Source of the DNA: Acidobacteriaceae bacterium
GTDB taxonomy: Bacteria > Acidobacteriota > Terriglobia > Terriglobales > Acidobacteriaceae
Length of the DNA stretch: 64,000 nucleotides
Direction: 5' to 3'
NCBI GenBank assembly: GCA_003134995.1
Contig: PLDC01000020.1
Coordinates: 86,211 to 150,210 of the forward strand
A program made the translations under genes and the position numbers. Below are positions 46,315-55,945 of this stretch, one piece after another. Below the pieces are notes generated by a model. The model saw only the letters and a program-made list of their open reading frames with translations, did not search any database and was not told where the DNA came from. Numbering within the stretch: the stretch's first letter is position 1; every line of letters begins with the position of its first letter.

Positions 46315-46911
46315 TTGTGGGCAAAAAGGAGCGCGAGACTGAAACACAGGAAGATTCGGGGAGGCCGGATCAAGGGATCCCAAGAGCGTGGGGTGTGGGC
46401 GGAGCTCTACTTTATGGTCCTGGCCATGACCTACGGACTGAAGGTGTCGAGCCCCTATGGAGGGTTCGGCCCGTATGACGTGGGCGTGGAGAGTGGCATC
46501 GGGCCCGTTCTGCGGGTTCAGGTAAAGTGCACACTCTTTGAGTGCCGCAAGGGCAGTTACCGCATAGCCATTCAGATGAAAAGTGGGGCGAAGGGACGGC
46601 ATCTCTATCCTCCCGGAACGGTGGACTTTTTCGCGCTTTATGTCGTCCCAACGGATGATTGGTACATCATCCCTTACGCAATGGTGCGGAACCGGAAAGC
46701 GAACGTGTATCTCAAACCAAGTATGAAAAAGCAGAAATACGGCAAGTACCGGGAGGCATGGCATTTGCTGCTGGATGCTAGCAAGGGCGGCACTCAGGGG
46801 CCGATCGATCTTCAGGCGTGCGGCGATGACGGCGATACAGCACAGGGTCGGCGAGAAGTGATAGAACGAGCCGCGATCAGAAAGATGTTCCGAGGCGTGT
46901 TGCAGAGCTAA
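46315..46911 (+). CDS. PD-(D/E)XK nuclease-like protein (intron-associated endonuclease type)
   Basis: 198 residues if the TTG at 46315 is used; the true start is unclear because a terminator-like hairpin lies 6 nt upstream and no ribosome site is visible. The core is AELYFMVLAMTYGLKVSSPY, then PYDVGVES (Asp55) and VLRVQVKCT (Gln69-x-Lys71), plus an early Glu (ERGVWAE). This fits the PDDEXK family named for group I intron-associated endonucleases. The surrounding AT-rich, repeat-laden sequence suggests horizontal acquisition. No intron was recognised. Confidence 0.7.
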   Translation: MWAKRSARLKHRKIRGGRIKGSQERGVWAELYFMVLAMTYGLKVSSPYGGFGPYDVGVESGIGPVLRVQVKCTLFECRKGSYRIAIQMKSGAKGRHLYPPGTVDFFALYVVPTDDWYIIPYAMVRNRKANVYLKPSMKKQKYGKYREAWHLLLDASKGGTQGPIDLQACGDDGDTAQGRREVIERAAIRKMFRGVLQS

Positions 46912-47017
46912 TCAGAAACGGCCCGATTTCTCGCAAAGGAGATGAGATAGTCGCACACGTAGCCTGCGGGTAGGGACTATACTCAGCGATGTTCTGCACG
47001 CAGACGCGGGAGGAAGC

Positions 47018-47287
47018 ATGTTTCACCTGGTCTGGTACATTTTGATTGGGCTGATCTCGGGGATTATTGCGAAATCGGTAATGCACGTGCATATGACCAT
47101 CTTCTGGACGATCGTGCTCGGCATTATCGGATCGATCCTGGGAGGCGGCATTACGCATATGTTTTCGCGTCCGTCGAACGAGCGGTATCATCCGGCCGGT
47201 TTAATTGTTTCGATATTGGGGGCGATGCTGGTTCTGTTCATTTGCTTCAAGCTGAAGATACATTTTCCGCAGGTTAATCCGTTCTAG
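47018..47287 (+). CDS. GlsB/YeaQ/YmgE-family small membrane protein
   Basis: 89 residues with three hydrophobic helices, Gly-rich: LVWYILIGLISGIIAKSV, IVLGIIGSILGGGITHMF and LIVSILGAMLVLFICF. This is the transglycosylase-associated/stress-response family of tiny inner-membrane proteins. GGAGGAAGC precedes the ATG. Function is not established in any organism I can name with confidence. Confidence 0.85.
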   Translation: MFHLVWYILIGLISGIIAKSVMHVHMTIFWTIVLGIIGSILGGGITHMFSRPSNERYHPAGLIVSILGAMLVLFICFKLKIHFPQVNPF

Positions 47288-47354
47288 GTTATTCACGAAT
47301 AGCCTCCGTAGTGGAAACAGGTCCCAAATTCCCGCGCCATGCCCTGTGAAGGAT

Positions 47355-47624
47355 TTACTGATGTGCCGGTCGCGGCGGTTGACTCTCCATTACCACGCGC
47401 AGAATGCGGTTGATGCGCGTCTGGTAGCCCTTGCCATGGCCCTTGAGCCAATCGAGCACGTCCGCGTCGAGACGAATCGTCAGTTGTTTTTTCGCCGGGG
47501 GCCACGCTGTGGTTGCCTTCTTGAGAAATGTTTTGTCCAGCGGCGGGATGTCCGAGTAATCAATGTCGGAGTCCTTCATGCGGTCAATCCGCGCCAAGTC
47601 GCTCTTGATAGATTTTCTGTTCAC
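47355..47624 (-). CDS. brnA: BrnA-type antitoxin
   Basis: 89 residues, GTG start with GGAAGGG upstream. The C-terminal ribbon-helix-helix part KKQLTIRLDADVLDWLKGHGKG followed by YQTRINRILRVVM is the BrnA hallmark. The N-terminus (SDIDYSDIPPLD) binds the toxin. Overlaps the 3' end of brnT by 41 nt. A start at the Met 15 codons in is possible. Confidence 0.9.
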   Translation of the reverse strand: MNRKSIKSDLARIDRMKDSDIDYSDIPPLDKTFLKKATTAWPPAKKQLTIRLDADVLDWLKGHGKGYQTRINRILRVVMESQPPRPAHQ

Positions 47625-47862
47625 GCCGGTTACCCTTCCTCATGGAGATAACGCGCGTTCCCTCGTCGCGCGGTGAATGGGTTATGACCACCAGTCGCCC
47701 CGCCAACAGGCCCAAGGTGATGAGCCGCTCTTCCCCGTAAGCGAAGCGGTCGTCTTCAAAGGTAACGCAGCGGCCGTCGAACACTCGTTCGGCATCTTCG
47801 AAACTGAGGCCATGCTTGGCGAAGTTCTTCCGGTTTTTTGCGTCATCCCATTCGTACTTCAT
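47584..47862 (-). CDS. brnT: BrnT-type ribonuclease toxin
   Basis: 92 residues with the full BrnT pattern: YEWDDAKNRKNFAKHGLSFE, VFEDDRF-like region (VTFEDDRFAYGEERLITLG) and RVISMRKGNRREQKIYQE. This RelE-like fold cleaves RNA. Toxin first, antitoxin second, the usual brnTA order. An inverted repeat overlaps its promoter. Confidence 0.93.
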   Translation of the reverse strand: MKYEWDDAKNRKNFAKHGLSFEDAERVFDGRCVTFEDDRFAYGEERLITLGLLAGRLVVITHSPRDEGTRVISMRKGNRREQKIYQERLGAD

Positions 47863-47879
47863 TCCGTCTCAAGGGTTCC

Positions 47880-47908
47880 ATTGTAACTCTTTTTGTAGTT
47901 ACAAGCAA
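47880..47908 (-). promoter_or_regulatory. brnTA promoter with palindromic operator
   Basis: On the minus strand TTGCTT (47903-47908), 17 nt, TACAAT (47880-47885). TTGTAACT (47881-47888) and AGTTACAA (47897-47904) form a perfect inverted repeat with an 8-nt loop that spans the spacer. BrnA is known to repress its own promoter, so this is its likely site. Confidence 0.6.
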
Positions 47909-47911
47909 AGG

Positions 47912-48940
<1,029 letters not shown>

Positions 48941-49054
48941 TTAGATGTGTGCCGAGTTTCGGAATATGCAAAACCTGGGCTGGTACATGCAAACATGGCA
49001 GCGTGGGCGATGCGGACCCAGCTTTGCGACGCCATCTGAGTCTTATTTTCTGTC

Positions 49055-49110
49055 GCCCCTTCGGGGCTTGTTCCTCGTCCCGCTTCTGACCCCACGGCTT
49101 GCGCCGTGGG
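49055..49110. repeat. Cluster of short perfect palindromes (REP-like)
   Basis: GCCCC-TTC-GGGGC at 49055-49067 and CCCACGGC-TTGC-GCCGTGGG at 49091-49110, then a weaker CGCCACTTCGCGG near 49130. They lie in the 250-nt gap between the aldo/keto reductase start and the TonB-like stop. One may terminate transcription, but the clustering is REP-like. Confidence 0.6.
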
Positions 49111-49155
49111 CTGCATTCTTTCGCCACTTCGCGGCTGATTTTCGCAGAAGCGCCT

Positions 49156-50874
49156 TCAGAAGTTTGATCCGACGCGTGAGGGGCGGAAGGGAATTGAGAA
49201 GGTTGCTTCTACATCTACGGGAGCGCCGTTTTTCGTGGCGGGCTGGAATTGCCACTTGGCGATAGCTGCGCTGGCGAAGTGATCGATGCGGTCATCGACG
49301 CTGCGCAGGACGCGCACGTTGCCGACCGTGCCGTCGCTGTGAATCACGGCGTAGAGAATCACAGTGCCGCCAATGTTCTGACGCATCAGCAACTCTGGAT
49401 AGGCGGGATCGACTTTGCGCGTGGCTGTTGGCGCGGAAAGATTTTCGTCTGATGAATCGCCTGAGGTAGCGCGAGAAGATGGGGTACCTGATGCGTTGTC
49501 CGGCTTGAGGGCGGCGAAGCGGACGATCCAACTGCCTCCGGCGGAGTTGAGGTTGGGCATGCTGAGGCTGAGCGAGTAGAACTTGCGCGTGCCGAAGACG
49601 GCGCGCTCTTCTTCGGAAAGTTTGCTTTCGCCTTCCGGTTGCGTGCGGGCTGGGATGCGCGGCGGGCGCGCGTTGGCGAGCAGGTTGGGATTGACTGTGT
49701 TGGCTGGCTCATTCTTTGGCTCGGGATCGCCTGCGACTGGTGACGTGGCGTTCGAAGTTTTGCCGACGTAGAGTCCGGAGGGAAGATTGCTGTTTTTCTT
49801 TCCAGACCCCGCTGCGCTGTCTCTTCCGTTTTCTGCTGCTGCGTCGGGCGTTCCTGAGGCTCCGCGATGGCCTTCGGGCGTGGCGGCGAAGTTGCCGCGG
49901 CGGTTGCCTGCGGGAGGATTCGGCGGCGCGCCCACCGCGGGTTTGAGATTGAGCGCGATCATGCTGTTGCCGGAGTGGGAGCGTCCGGTGCCGAGCGAAG
50001 GCGGCGGTGCGATTACATCTTGCGAATGTTTGCTGAATGAACTTCTGCCCGGAATGGCGCGTTGTTCGTCGAGCGCGAGCTGCGGAGCAGGAGCAATCAC
50101 GGAAGAGCGAGCGATGTTGAGGTCGCCTGGGCGGCGCGTTGAGTTGGATTCCATGGCGGGCGGAGGCGCGATGACTGCCGTTTGCAATGCCTGCACGATT
50201 TTCTGCCGCGCCGATTGCAGGTCGGGTGGTGGCGCGATTACGGAGCGTTCTATTTGTGGTGCCAGGCGCGAAGTTTCCGATGCCGGAACTGCTGGGGCTG
50301 GTCCGATTGGAACTTGCGGCTTGCCCGACCATGCGACAACGTTGGGCAGAGTGACATCGTGTTGCAACTGGATGTGGGGCGCAGTGACGATGGTCTGCGA
50401 GCGGTTGTCCGGTTCGTGAGGGACGGAGATGATCGGTTGCTGCGAGAATTCGGGATCAGATTTTCGGGCGTGGGCGGAGTGCGAGCGCCGAGTGTCGAGC
50501 GGCGGCAGATATTGCGACGCTGTGTAGTGAATGACTTCGGAGTGTGTGAATGCGGATTGAGATGTGGCGTGGGGTTGCAGGGCGAGCAGGCGCGTCCCGG
50601 CCCAGATTATGGCTATTGCAAGAACGTGATATGCGGCGGATTGCAGGAAGCTGCGCCAGGGAAGTGCGCGGTCGACGAAAACGTCTGGCCAGAATGTCGA
50701 CAAGGATTGCTGATTGTTGATTTGTGATTGTCGATTGAAGAACATGGGCCGCTGAAAGAGGTCGCGAATATTCTCGACGAAGACGCTGGACCGTGGTTCG
50801 AGTTCGATCAGGAGACGGGGTTCGGCGAGCGGTTCTTCGGTCTCTTCCTGCACTGGGCTTGGGGTTTGGTGCAT
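49156..50874 (-). CDS. TonB-like energy-transducing protein
   Basis: 572 residues. A cytoplasmic N-terminus leads to one membrane helix near 80-98 (YHVLAIAIIWAGTRLLAL). A long Pro/Ser/Asn-rich periplasmic linker follows (about 100-470). The C-terminal TonB domain (about 485-565) has KVDPAYPELLMRQNIGGTV and AAIAKWQFQPATKNG. It could energise receptors such as the one at 427-3720. ExbBD genes are not in the window. Just before the helix, DNA at 50705-50739 is a 7-nt tandem repeat (residues around FNRQSQINNQQS), so a repeat has expanded inside the reading frame. Confidence 0.88.
   Translation of the reverse strand: MHQTPSPVQEETEEPLAEPRLLIELEPRSSVFVENIRDLFQRPMFFNRQSQINNQQSLSTFWPDVFVDRALPWRSFLQSAAYHVLAIAIIWAGTRLLALQPHATSQSAFTHSEVIHYTASQYLPPLDTRRSHSAHARKSDPEFSQQPIISVPHEPDNRSQTIVTAPHIQLQHDVTLPNVVAWSGKPQVPIGPAPAVPASETSRLAPQIERSVIAPPPDLQSARQKIVQALQTAVIAPPPAMESNSTRRPGDLNIARSSVIAPAPQLALDEQRAIPGRSSFSKHSQDVIAPPPSLGTGRSHSGNSMIALNLKPAVGAPPNPPAGNRRGNFAATPEGHRGASGTPDAAAENGRDSAAGSGKKNSNLPSGLYVGKTSNATSPVAGDPEPKNEPANTVNPNLLANARPPRIPARTQPEGESKLSEEERAVFGTRKFYSLSLSMPNLNSAGGSWIVRFAALKPDNASGTPSSRATSGDSSDENLSAPTATRKVDPAYPELLMRQNIGGTVILYAVIHSDGTVGNVRVLRSVDDRIDHFASAAIAKWQFQPATKNGAPVDVEATFSIPFRPSRVGSNF
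50705..50739. repeat. Heptamer array inside the TonB-like coding sequence
   Basis: GATTGCT, GATTGTT, GATTTGT, GATTGTC, GATTGAA: five units with a 7-nt period. As 7 is not a multiple of 3, the repeated DNA yields a non-repeating peptide. Confidence 0.8.
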
Positions 50875-50943
50875 CGTTCTATTTTAGATGCGCGAAGGCA
50901 TTGTCGCGAAATGGCGGCCGGGTAAATGGCAGAAGCAAAGCGA

Positions 50944-50980
50944 AAGCTTAACCACAGGGGACACGAGGTTCACAGGGTAA
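50944..50980. repeat. Half-copy related to the long inverted repeat at 33 kb
   Basis: AAGCTTAACCACAGGGGAC and the following bases resemble one arm of the 33089-33215 element (AAGCTTGAACCGCAGAGGAC). It lies just after the CpaE-like gene stop, and no opposing arm was found. Confidence 0.4.
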
Positions 50981-50990
50981 GGCCGTTCAG

Positions 50991-52259
50991 TTACTGGCCG
51001 GCGCGGGCGGGTGTTAGCAGGCGTCCCGGGAGTTTTTTCTTCAGGTCGGCCTTCTCCTGGGCGTAGATGAGGTCGAGTCCGCCTTCGTCGGTGGTGGAGG
51101 CCTCGGCTAATGCTGCGGCGAGCGCGCGATACGAGCGGCTTACTTCCTGACCTTCCTGCAGAACAACTGGCGTACCGTGATCGATGGCGGGCGAGATGGC
51201 GTGAAAGGCGTTGGGAATCTTCCACAGGACTTTGCAGCGCGTGGCGTTTTCGACGTCTTCATCGGTGAAGCCGGGAATTTTTTTGTAACGATTCAGAACC
51301 ATGCGCAGCCGGTTGCGGCCTGTGCCTTCTTCGAGGAAGGCGTGAATGCGACCCGCGCTCCAGAGCGAGACTACGTCGGTTTGAGCGACCATGAGCACTG
51401 CATTCGAAAGATCGGAGAGCAGGCGCGTGGTGGGATCAAGGCGGCTGGAAGCGTCGACGACCACGTAGCGGTAATGATTCACCAGCAAGTCGAACAGGCG
51501 TGCCAACTCGGCGGGCGTTGGCATCGATGGATAAGGCGATTGCGGGCCAGCTAGAAGATGCAAGCCGTCCTTGGCAGTGGTCATTAAACCGTCGAGCAGA
51601 GAAACATCGAGGCGATGCAGGTTCTGTAATGCGTCGGGAACTCCGAAGGCGGGACGCAGGTTGAGGTGAAGTTGCGCGTGACCGACGGGAGCGAAGTCGA
51701 CCAGGACTACGCTGCCGTGAGCTTGCTGCAAAGCGACGGCGGTGTTGACGGCTGCAGTGGTGGCGCCGGCGCCGCCTTTGGCGCTTAAGAAAGTAAAAAT
51801 GCGAGCCTTGCCTGCTCCGCCGCGAGTGCGCGTGCGGTTGGAGCTGAAACGTGTAAGGGCCTCGAGAAGAGCCTCAGTGCCGGCGCTGTCGTCTAAAAAT
51901 TCTCCGGCGCCGGCGCGCATGCTGGCGACGATGACGGCCGGTTGCTGCATGGTGCCGTTAGCGAAGATGGCGAGTTGCAGGGTGTTGGCTTGAAGGGTTT
52001 CGATGGCTCGGATGGCGGGCTGCGGACTGTTGGGAGAGATGTCGATTAAGACTACTTCGGCGCGCAGATCCTGAATCTGGCGCAGGATGGAATCCGTGGG
52101 TCCGGTGGGAAAGCCTACGTTTGCGAACACGACCCGCGCGAGACGCGTCGCCTCGATGCGGTTCTGCAGTTCGGATAAGTGGTCGCGGTCTTCGGTCAGA
52201 ACTGCTACGGCGATGCCATGCATGGCGCGGTTCTCGCTGATTTCTCGTGGTGTTTGCAT
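50991..52259 (-). CDS. CpaE/TadZ-like P-loop ATPase with N-terminal receiver-like domain
   Basis: 422 residues from the ATG at 52259; a GTG at 52277 and an ATG at 52223 are alternatives, none with a strong ribosome site. The N-terminal third is receiver-like (VAVLTEDRDHL, VVLIDISPN). The ATPase has the deviant Walker A SAKGGAGATTAA and the MinD/ParA-type LVDFAPVGH and VVVDASS blocks. CpaE/TadZ places Flp-pilus machinery, but no other tad genes are here, so it is an orphan. The PilZ gene lies upstream on the same strand. Confidence 0.85.
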   Translation of the reverse strand: MQTPREISENRAMHGIAVAVLTEDRDHLSELQNRIEATRLARVVFANVGFPTGPTDSILRQIQDLRAEVVLIDISPNSPQPAIRAIETLQANTLQLAIFANGTMQQPAVIVASMRAGAGEFLDDSAGTEALLEALTRFSSNRTRTRGGAGKARIFTFLSAKGGAGATTAAVNTAVALQQAHGSVVLVDFAPVGHAQLHLNLRPAFGVPDALQNLHRLDVSLLDGLMTTAKDGLHLLAGPQSPYPSMPTPAELARLFDLLVNHYRYVVVDASSRLDPTTRLLSDLSNAVLMVAQTDVVSLWSAGRIHAFLEEGTGRNRLRMVLNRYKKIPGFTDEDVENATRCKVLWKIPNAFHAISPAIDHGTPVVLQEGQEVSRSYRALAAALAEASTTDEGGLDLIYAQEKADLKKKLPGRLLTPARAGQ

Positions 52260-52533
52260 GTTAGAAAGAGAAAGCACCCCGCGCCAAGTGACTCAGGTAA
52301 CTATGAGAACGCAAGTGTGGACACAACTGACGCCAAGACGCGCGCCGATAGACGAGACCGATATGGAAGATCATGAAAATCAGTGTGAGGCGCACAGCAG
52401 GAAGACTCCCCAAGCACTCCGCAGTGTTGGATAGCATTCTAAGCTAACAATTGATCGAATAGCAGCCGGAAGTACAAAAAACTAAAGTTAGTAGGCGTCA
52501 GGGTCCCGACTGGGGACTTTCGGACACAGGTGG

Positions 52534-53082
52534 CTAATGCGCTGCGGCGCGCGGATTGGTGGATGCGGGCGTGGCGGGACGCTCGGTCTCGCTGGGACTG
52601 TGCAGCGCCGAAATGCGGCGGAAGTCGGCGGATGAGTCGTCGGTTTCGGGAAGGTATTCGTAGCCGTTGAGGCAGACGGCAACGCCGATCTTTGTTTGAG
52701 TTTGAGTTTGAGTCTGCGTTTGCGTTTCTGCGGGAGTGGACTTTGTCTCGGACGACGTAGTTTCTGCAAATCTGGGTTCGGATGCGGCCGAGGATGCGGG
52801 CATCCAACCCTTATCGGCGGGTTTGATGATGCGCAGAACGCGACCGCGGCACCGGACGCGCATGTTTTCGCCGAGCGTGATCTCGGAGGGCATCCTTAAG
52901 GTGAGTTCGATCTCTGCGCCTTCGGCAAGAGCCATGTCAGTGAAGAAAAAAGCTCCGCGGGAACTGAGGTCCTGGGTAAAACCGAGACCTTCTACGGCGG
53001 TGGCAACGTCACGCAGGGAAACAGGAAGGTTAAAAGCGAAGCGTTGTCCTATGCGGCGTTCAACACCAACCGGAGCAGTCAT
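52534..53082 (-). CDS. PilZ-domain protein with low-complexity insertion
   Basis: 182 residues. The c-di-GMP motifs are RRIGQR (RxxxR) and DLSSRGAFF (D-x-S-x-x-G) at about 9-45. The last strands of the barrel appear only after an insert of about 35 residues rich in Ser, Thr and Gln, including (TQ)5, that is encoded by a 6-nt DNA repeat (TTTGAG-type) near 52695-52735. The following GVAVCLNGYEYLPE completes the fold. It likely binds c-di-GMP and may act with the CpaE-like ATPase downstream. Confidence 0.85.
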   Translation of the reverse strand: MTAPVGVERRIGQRFAFNLPVSLRDVATAVEGLGFTQDLSSRGAFFFTDMALAEGAEIELTLRMPSEITLGENMRVRCRGRVLRIIKPADKGWMPASSAASEPRFAETTSSETKSTPAETQTQTQTQTQTKIGVAVCLNGYEYLPETDDSSADFRRISALHSPSETERPATPASTNPRAAAH

Positions 53083-53302
53083 GGCCGTGTCACTTCCTTA
53101 GGGAGTCGCCGGAGATAACGCAAGTGCAATCGTCACTGTAGCGCAGTCTGGGCGGTCTGGGAAGTCAAAAATTCTTGCAGGCTGGGTGCAGGAAATCAGC
53201 CAGTGGGCAAATTCAATGGCTGAGAATAATCTAAGGTACGCCTGCACCTTTTGGTCTAGACGAATGTCGTTTGCGAAAGATGAGAAGATGGATCGAGGCG
53301 CA

Positions 53303-54436
53303 ATGAAGACAAAGACGAGAATGAGTTTGGCGTTCGCCGCCGTGCTGCTTGCGATGACATTGGCCGACGGCCAGGCGCAAGCGGGCAAGAGCGAGCCCAA
53401 GGCCGCTCCTTCATTTCCAAGTTGTACCGACAATCTTTCCAGCGTTGCGATGCCGAAAGCTCCGCATGGTCTGTTTGCGATTTTATTTCCTGGTATGCAG
53501 AAGTTAAACGCCAAGGCCAACGAATATCTTTTGCACAATCCGGTGGTCTGCGGGGCCAACTTCTATCTGGTCTGGAACCGGATCGATAAGGGGCCAGGGG
53601 CATCGCCGCGCTACGACTTCGAGACGGTCGAAGAGCAAATGGAGCCTTGGATTAAAGCGGGGAAGGAAGTGAACCTGATTGCGTGGGCCGTGGGATATGG
53701 CGCGAAGGTGCAGGTCACGCCTGAGTACATTTTCAAGCAGGCGCAATCTGTGGAGTGTGAGAATGGCGGGCAGGTTCCGGTCTTTTGGGACAAAGGCTTC
53801 ATGGACAACTACCAGCAGTTCATGAAAGAGATCGTTCATCACTTTGGCGGCAATCCGGCGGTCGGCTACATCCGCTTCGGGCTGGGCATTGGGGGCGAGA
53901 CGTTTCCTGTGTGCATGTATTCGTTACGCGAGAAGGGTTTCACTCCGCAGGTGTGGCGCAAGTATCTTTTCGACATGCTCGACTACGAGGGCACGCTGAA
54001 TTCTCCGAAGACTTTGATGGTGGGAATCAATACGTTCGGCGAGCCGCCTAATATCGATTTCGTCGACGCCGTGGCTGACCGCGCGGTGCAGAACAAGATT
54101 GCTATCGGCAGCCAGGCGTTATCCATGGATGATCCGCGTTCCGATAAAGCTGGCCAACCGTGCGCGGTCGATTGGTGCCACGTCTTCCGCGGAGCGAATG
54201 GAAAAGTTCCGCTGGAGTTGCAGACGCTGGAAGAGACGAATCCAGATCGATCGGGCAAGGTCGGTTCGATGGTTGACCTGCTGCCGTTCGCCCTCAGCCT
54301 GCACACACAAATTTTCGAAATCTATATGCAGGACTGGCTGATCGCTTACGATACTGAGGATCCTAACTATGCGCGCTATCACGAGGAATATCAGCGGGCG
54401 TATGAAGCGGCGGCTAAAGTTGTGGGTGGCCGCTGA
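53303..54436 (+). CDS. Secreted glycosidase-like barrel protein, paralogue of the 36-kb lipoprotein
   Basis: 377 residues from the ATG at 53303 (GAGG upstream), which opens a signal peptide (MSLAFAAVLLAMTLADGQAQA). The rest looks like a compact (beta/alpha)8 barrel: NFYLVWNRIDKGPG, YIRFGLGIGGETFPVC, LMVGINTFGEPPNIDFVDAV, IGSQALSMDD, DWCHVF and LLPFALSLHTQIFEIYMQD. GGETFP, DWC, PLELQ and LLPFA are shared with the protein at 35900-37786, which has an extra domain here absent. Conserved Glu residues in GGE and FGE could be catalytic. No family assigned. Confidence 0.8.
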   Translation: MKTKTRMSLAFAAVLLAMTLADGQAQAGKSEPKAAPSFPSCTDNLSSVAMPKAPHGLFAILFPGMQKLNAKANEYLLHNPVVCGANFYLVWNRIDKGPGASPRYDFETVEEQMEPWIKAGKEVNLIAWAVGYGAKVQVTPEYIFKQAQSVECENGGQVPVFWDKGFMDNYQQFMKEIVHHFGGNPAVGYIRFGLGIGGETFPVCMYSLREKGFTPQVWRKYLFDMLDYEGTLNSPKTLMVGINTFGEPPNIDFVDAVADRAVQNKIAIGSQALSMDDPRSDKAGQPCAVDWCHVFRGANGKVPLELQTLEETNPDRSGKVGSMVDLLPFALSLHTQIFEIYMQDWLIAYDTEDPNYARYHEEYQRAYEAAAKVVGGR

Positions 54437-54448
54437 CCAGAACAGTTT

Positions 54449-55906
54449 TTGGATGTGACGACGATTTCGCCCAAAACCTCACCCGCGGCGACGCACAAGT
54501 TATATTCATCCCGAGGGCGAGTGGCGTCATCCAAAGATGTGAACGTGCCTGAATCGAAAATTCCAATCCAAGACAGTGCTGCGCCGAACGGCACGGAAGT
54601 GGCCTCCAGCGGCGGGTCGCGCTGGCAGGCTGGAGTGCGAGCGCTGCGACACCGCACCTTTCAACTCTTCTTTAGCGGACAACTGATTTCGCTCATCGGC
54701 ACGTGGATGCAGAGCGTGGCGCAATCGTGGCTGGTTTACCGGCTGACGGGTTCGGCGTTGTTGCTGGGTTCGGTGGGATTCGCCAGCCAGATTCCTGTGT
54801 TTCTGTTTGCGCCGCTGGGTGGCATTGCGGCGGATCGGTTTAACCGGCGTTCCATCGTCATCTTCACGCAGATCGCATCGATGGTGCTGGCTTGCATTCT
54901 CGCTGTGCTCACGCTTACCCATGAGATTGACCACCGGGTTTGGATCATCTTCGTGCTTGCGGCACTGCTGGGTGTGGTGAATGCGTTCGATATTCCGGGG
55001 CGGCAATCGTTTCTAGTGGAGATGGTGGGCCGGGAAGATTTGATGAACGCGATCGCGCTGAATTCTTCCATGTTCAATGGCGCGCGCGTGATCGGTCCGG
55101 CGATTGCCGGGATTCTGGTGGCGAGAATCGGCGAGGGCTGGTGCTTCTTTGGCAACGCAGTCAGCTACATCGCAGTGATTATTGGATTGCTGCTGATGAA
55201 AGTGCACAGCCCAGTGCGTGCGGCGATGGCATCGCCGCTCGAGCACATGATGGAAGGATTCCGATTTGTCGAACGCACCGCGCCCATCAAGGCGCTGCTT
55301 TTGTTATTAGGAATGGTGAGCCTGGTCGGTATGCCGTATGTAGTGCTGATGCCGATTTTTGCCGACCAGATTCTGCACGGCGGGGCGCGAGGGTTGGGCA
55401 TTTTGATGGGCGCTACCGGCGTGGGAGCGCTGTTTGGCGCGCTGACTCTGGCGTTTCGGCAAGGCGTGAAAGGCTTGGGACGGTGGGTTGCGTGGTGCTG
55501 CGCCGGGTTCGGAGCCAGCCTTGCGGTGTTCGCGTTCTCGCACACGTTCTGGCTTTCAGTGGTTCTGCTGCTGCCGGTGGGTTACACGATGATGCTGCAG
55601 ATGGCTTGCTCGAACACGCTGATCCAGGTGATGGTGCCGGACGCGCTGCGCGGGCGGGTGATGGCGGTGTATTCGATGATGTTCATGGGCATGGCTCCGA
55701 TTGGGGCGCTGCTGGGCGGGGCGCTGGCTGAACATATGGGCGCGCCGCGCACCGTGGCGATTGGCGGCATTGCGTGTTTGCTGGGCGCGGGCTGGTTTGC
55801 GCGGCATCTTCCAAAGATTCGCGTGGAAGCGCAGCGCTTGATCTTCGCCCAGGCCGCGGCCGGCGGGGAGCCGGCAGAGATGTCGGCGCAGGCGGTGGAA
55901 GACTAA
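54449..55906 (+). CDS. Major facilitator superfamily exporter (EntS-like)
   Basis: 485 residues with 12 predicted helices after a 60-residue hydrophilic N-terminus. The loop 2-3 signature is GGIAADRFNRRS, and the second half has the matching ALRGRVMAVYSMMFMG. The order FFSGQLISLIGTWMQSVAQSWLVYRLTG at helix 1-2 is characteristic of the MFS_3 group that includes the enterobactin exporter EntS. Substrate unknown. It begins 12 nt after the preceding gene and may be co-transcribed. Confidence 0.88.
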   Translation: MDVTTISPKTSPAATHKLYSSRGRVASSKDVNVPESKIPIQDSAAPNGTEVASSGGSRWQAGVRALRHRTFQLFFSGQLISLIGTWMQSVAQSWLVYRLTGSALLLGSVGFASQIPVFLFAPLGGIAADRFNRRSIVIFTQIASMVLACILAVLTLTHEIDHRVWIIFVLAALLGVVNAFDIPGRQSFLVEMVGREDLMNAIALNSSMFNGARVIGPAIAGILVARIGEGWCFFGNAVSYIAVIIGLLLMKVHSPVRAAMASPLEHMMEGFRFVERTAPIKALLLLLGMVSLVGMPYVVLMPIFADQILHGGARGLGILMGATGVGALFGALTLAFRQGVKGLGRWVAWCCAGFGASLAVFAFSHTFWLSVVLLLPVGYTMMLQMACSNTLIQVMVPDALRGRVMAVYSMMFMGMAPIGALLGGALAEHMGAPRTVAIGGIACLLGAGWFARHLPKIRVEAQRLIFAQAAAGGEPAEMSAQAVED

Positions 55907-55945
55907 TCGTTAAACGCCTTTTCGCACCGATCGATTCGCGAACTT

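Noticed and set aside
49055..49067. Intrinsic terminator for the TonB-like gene
   Set aside because: It lies on the correct side, but there is no T-run on the minus strand and a second palindrome follows closely, so I list it as REP-like instead.
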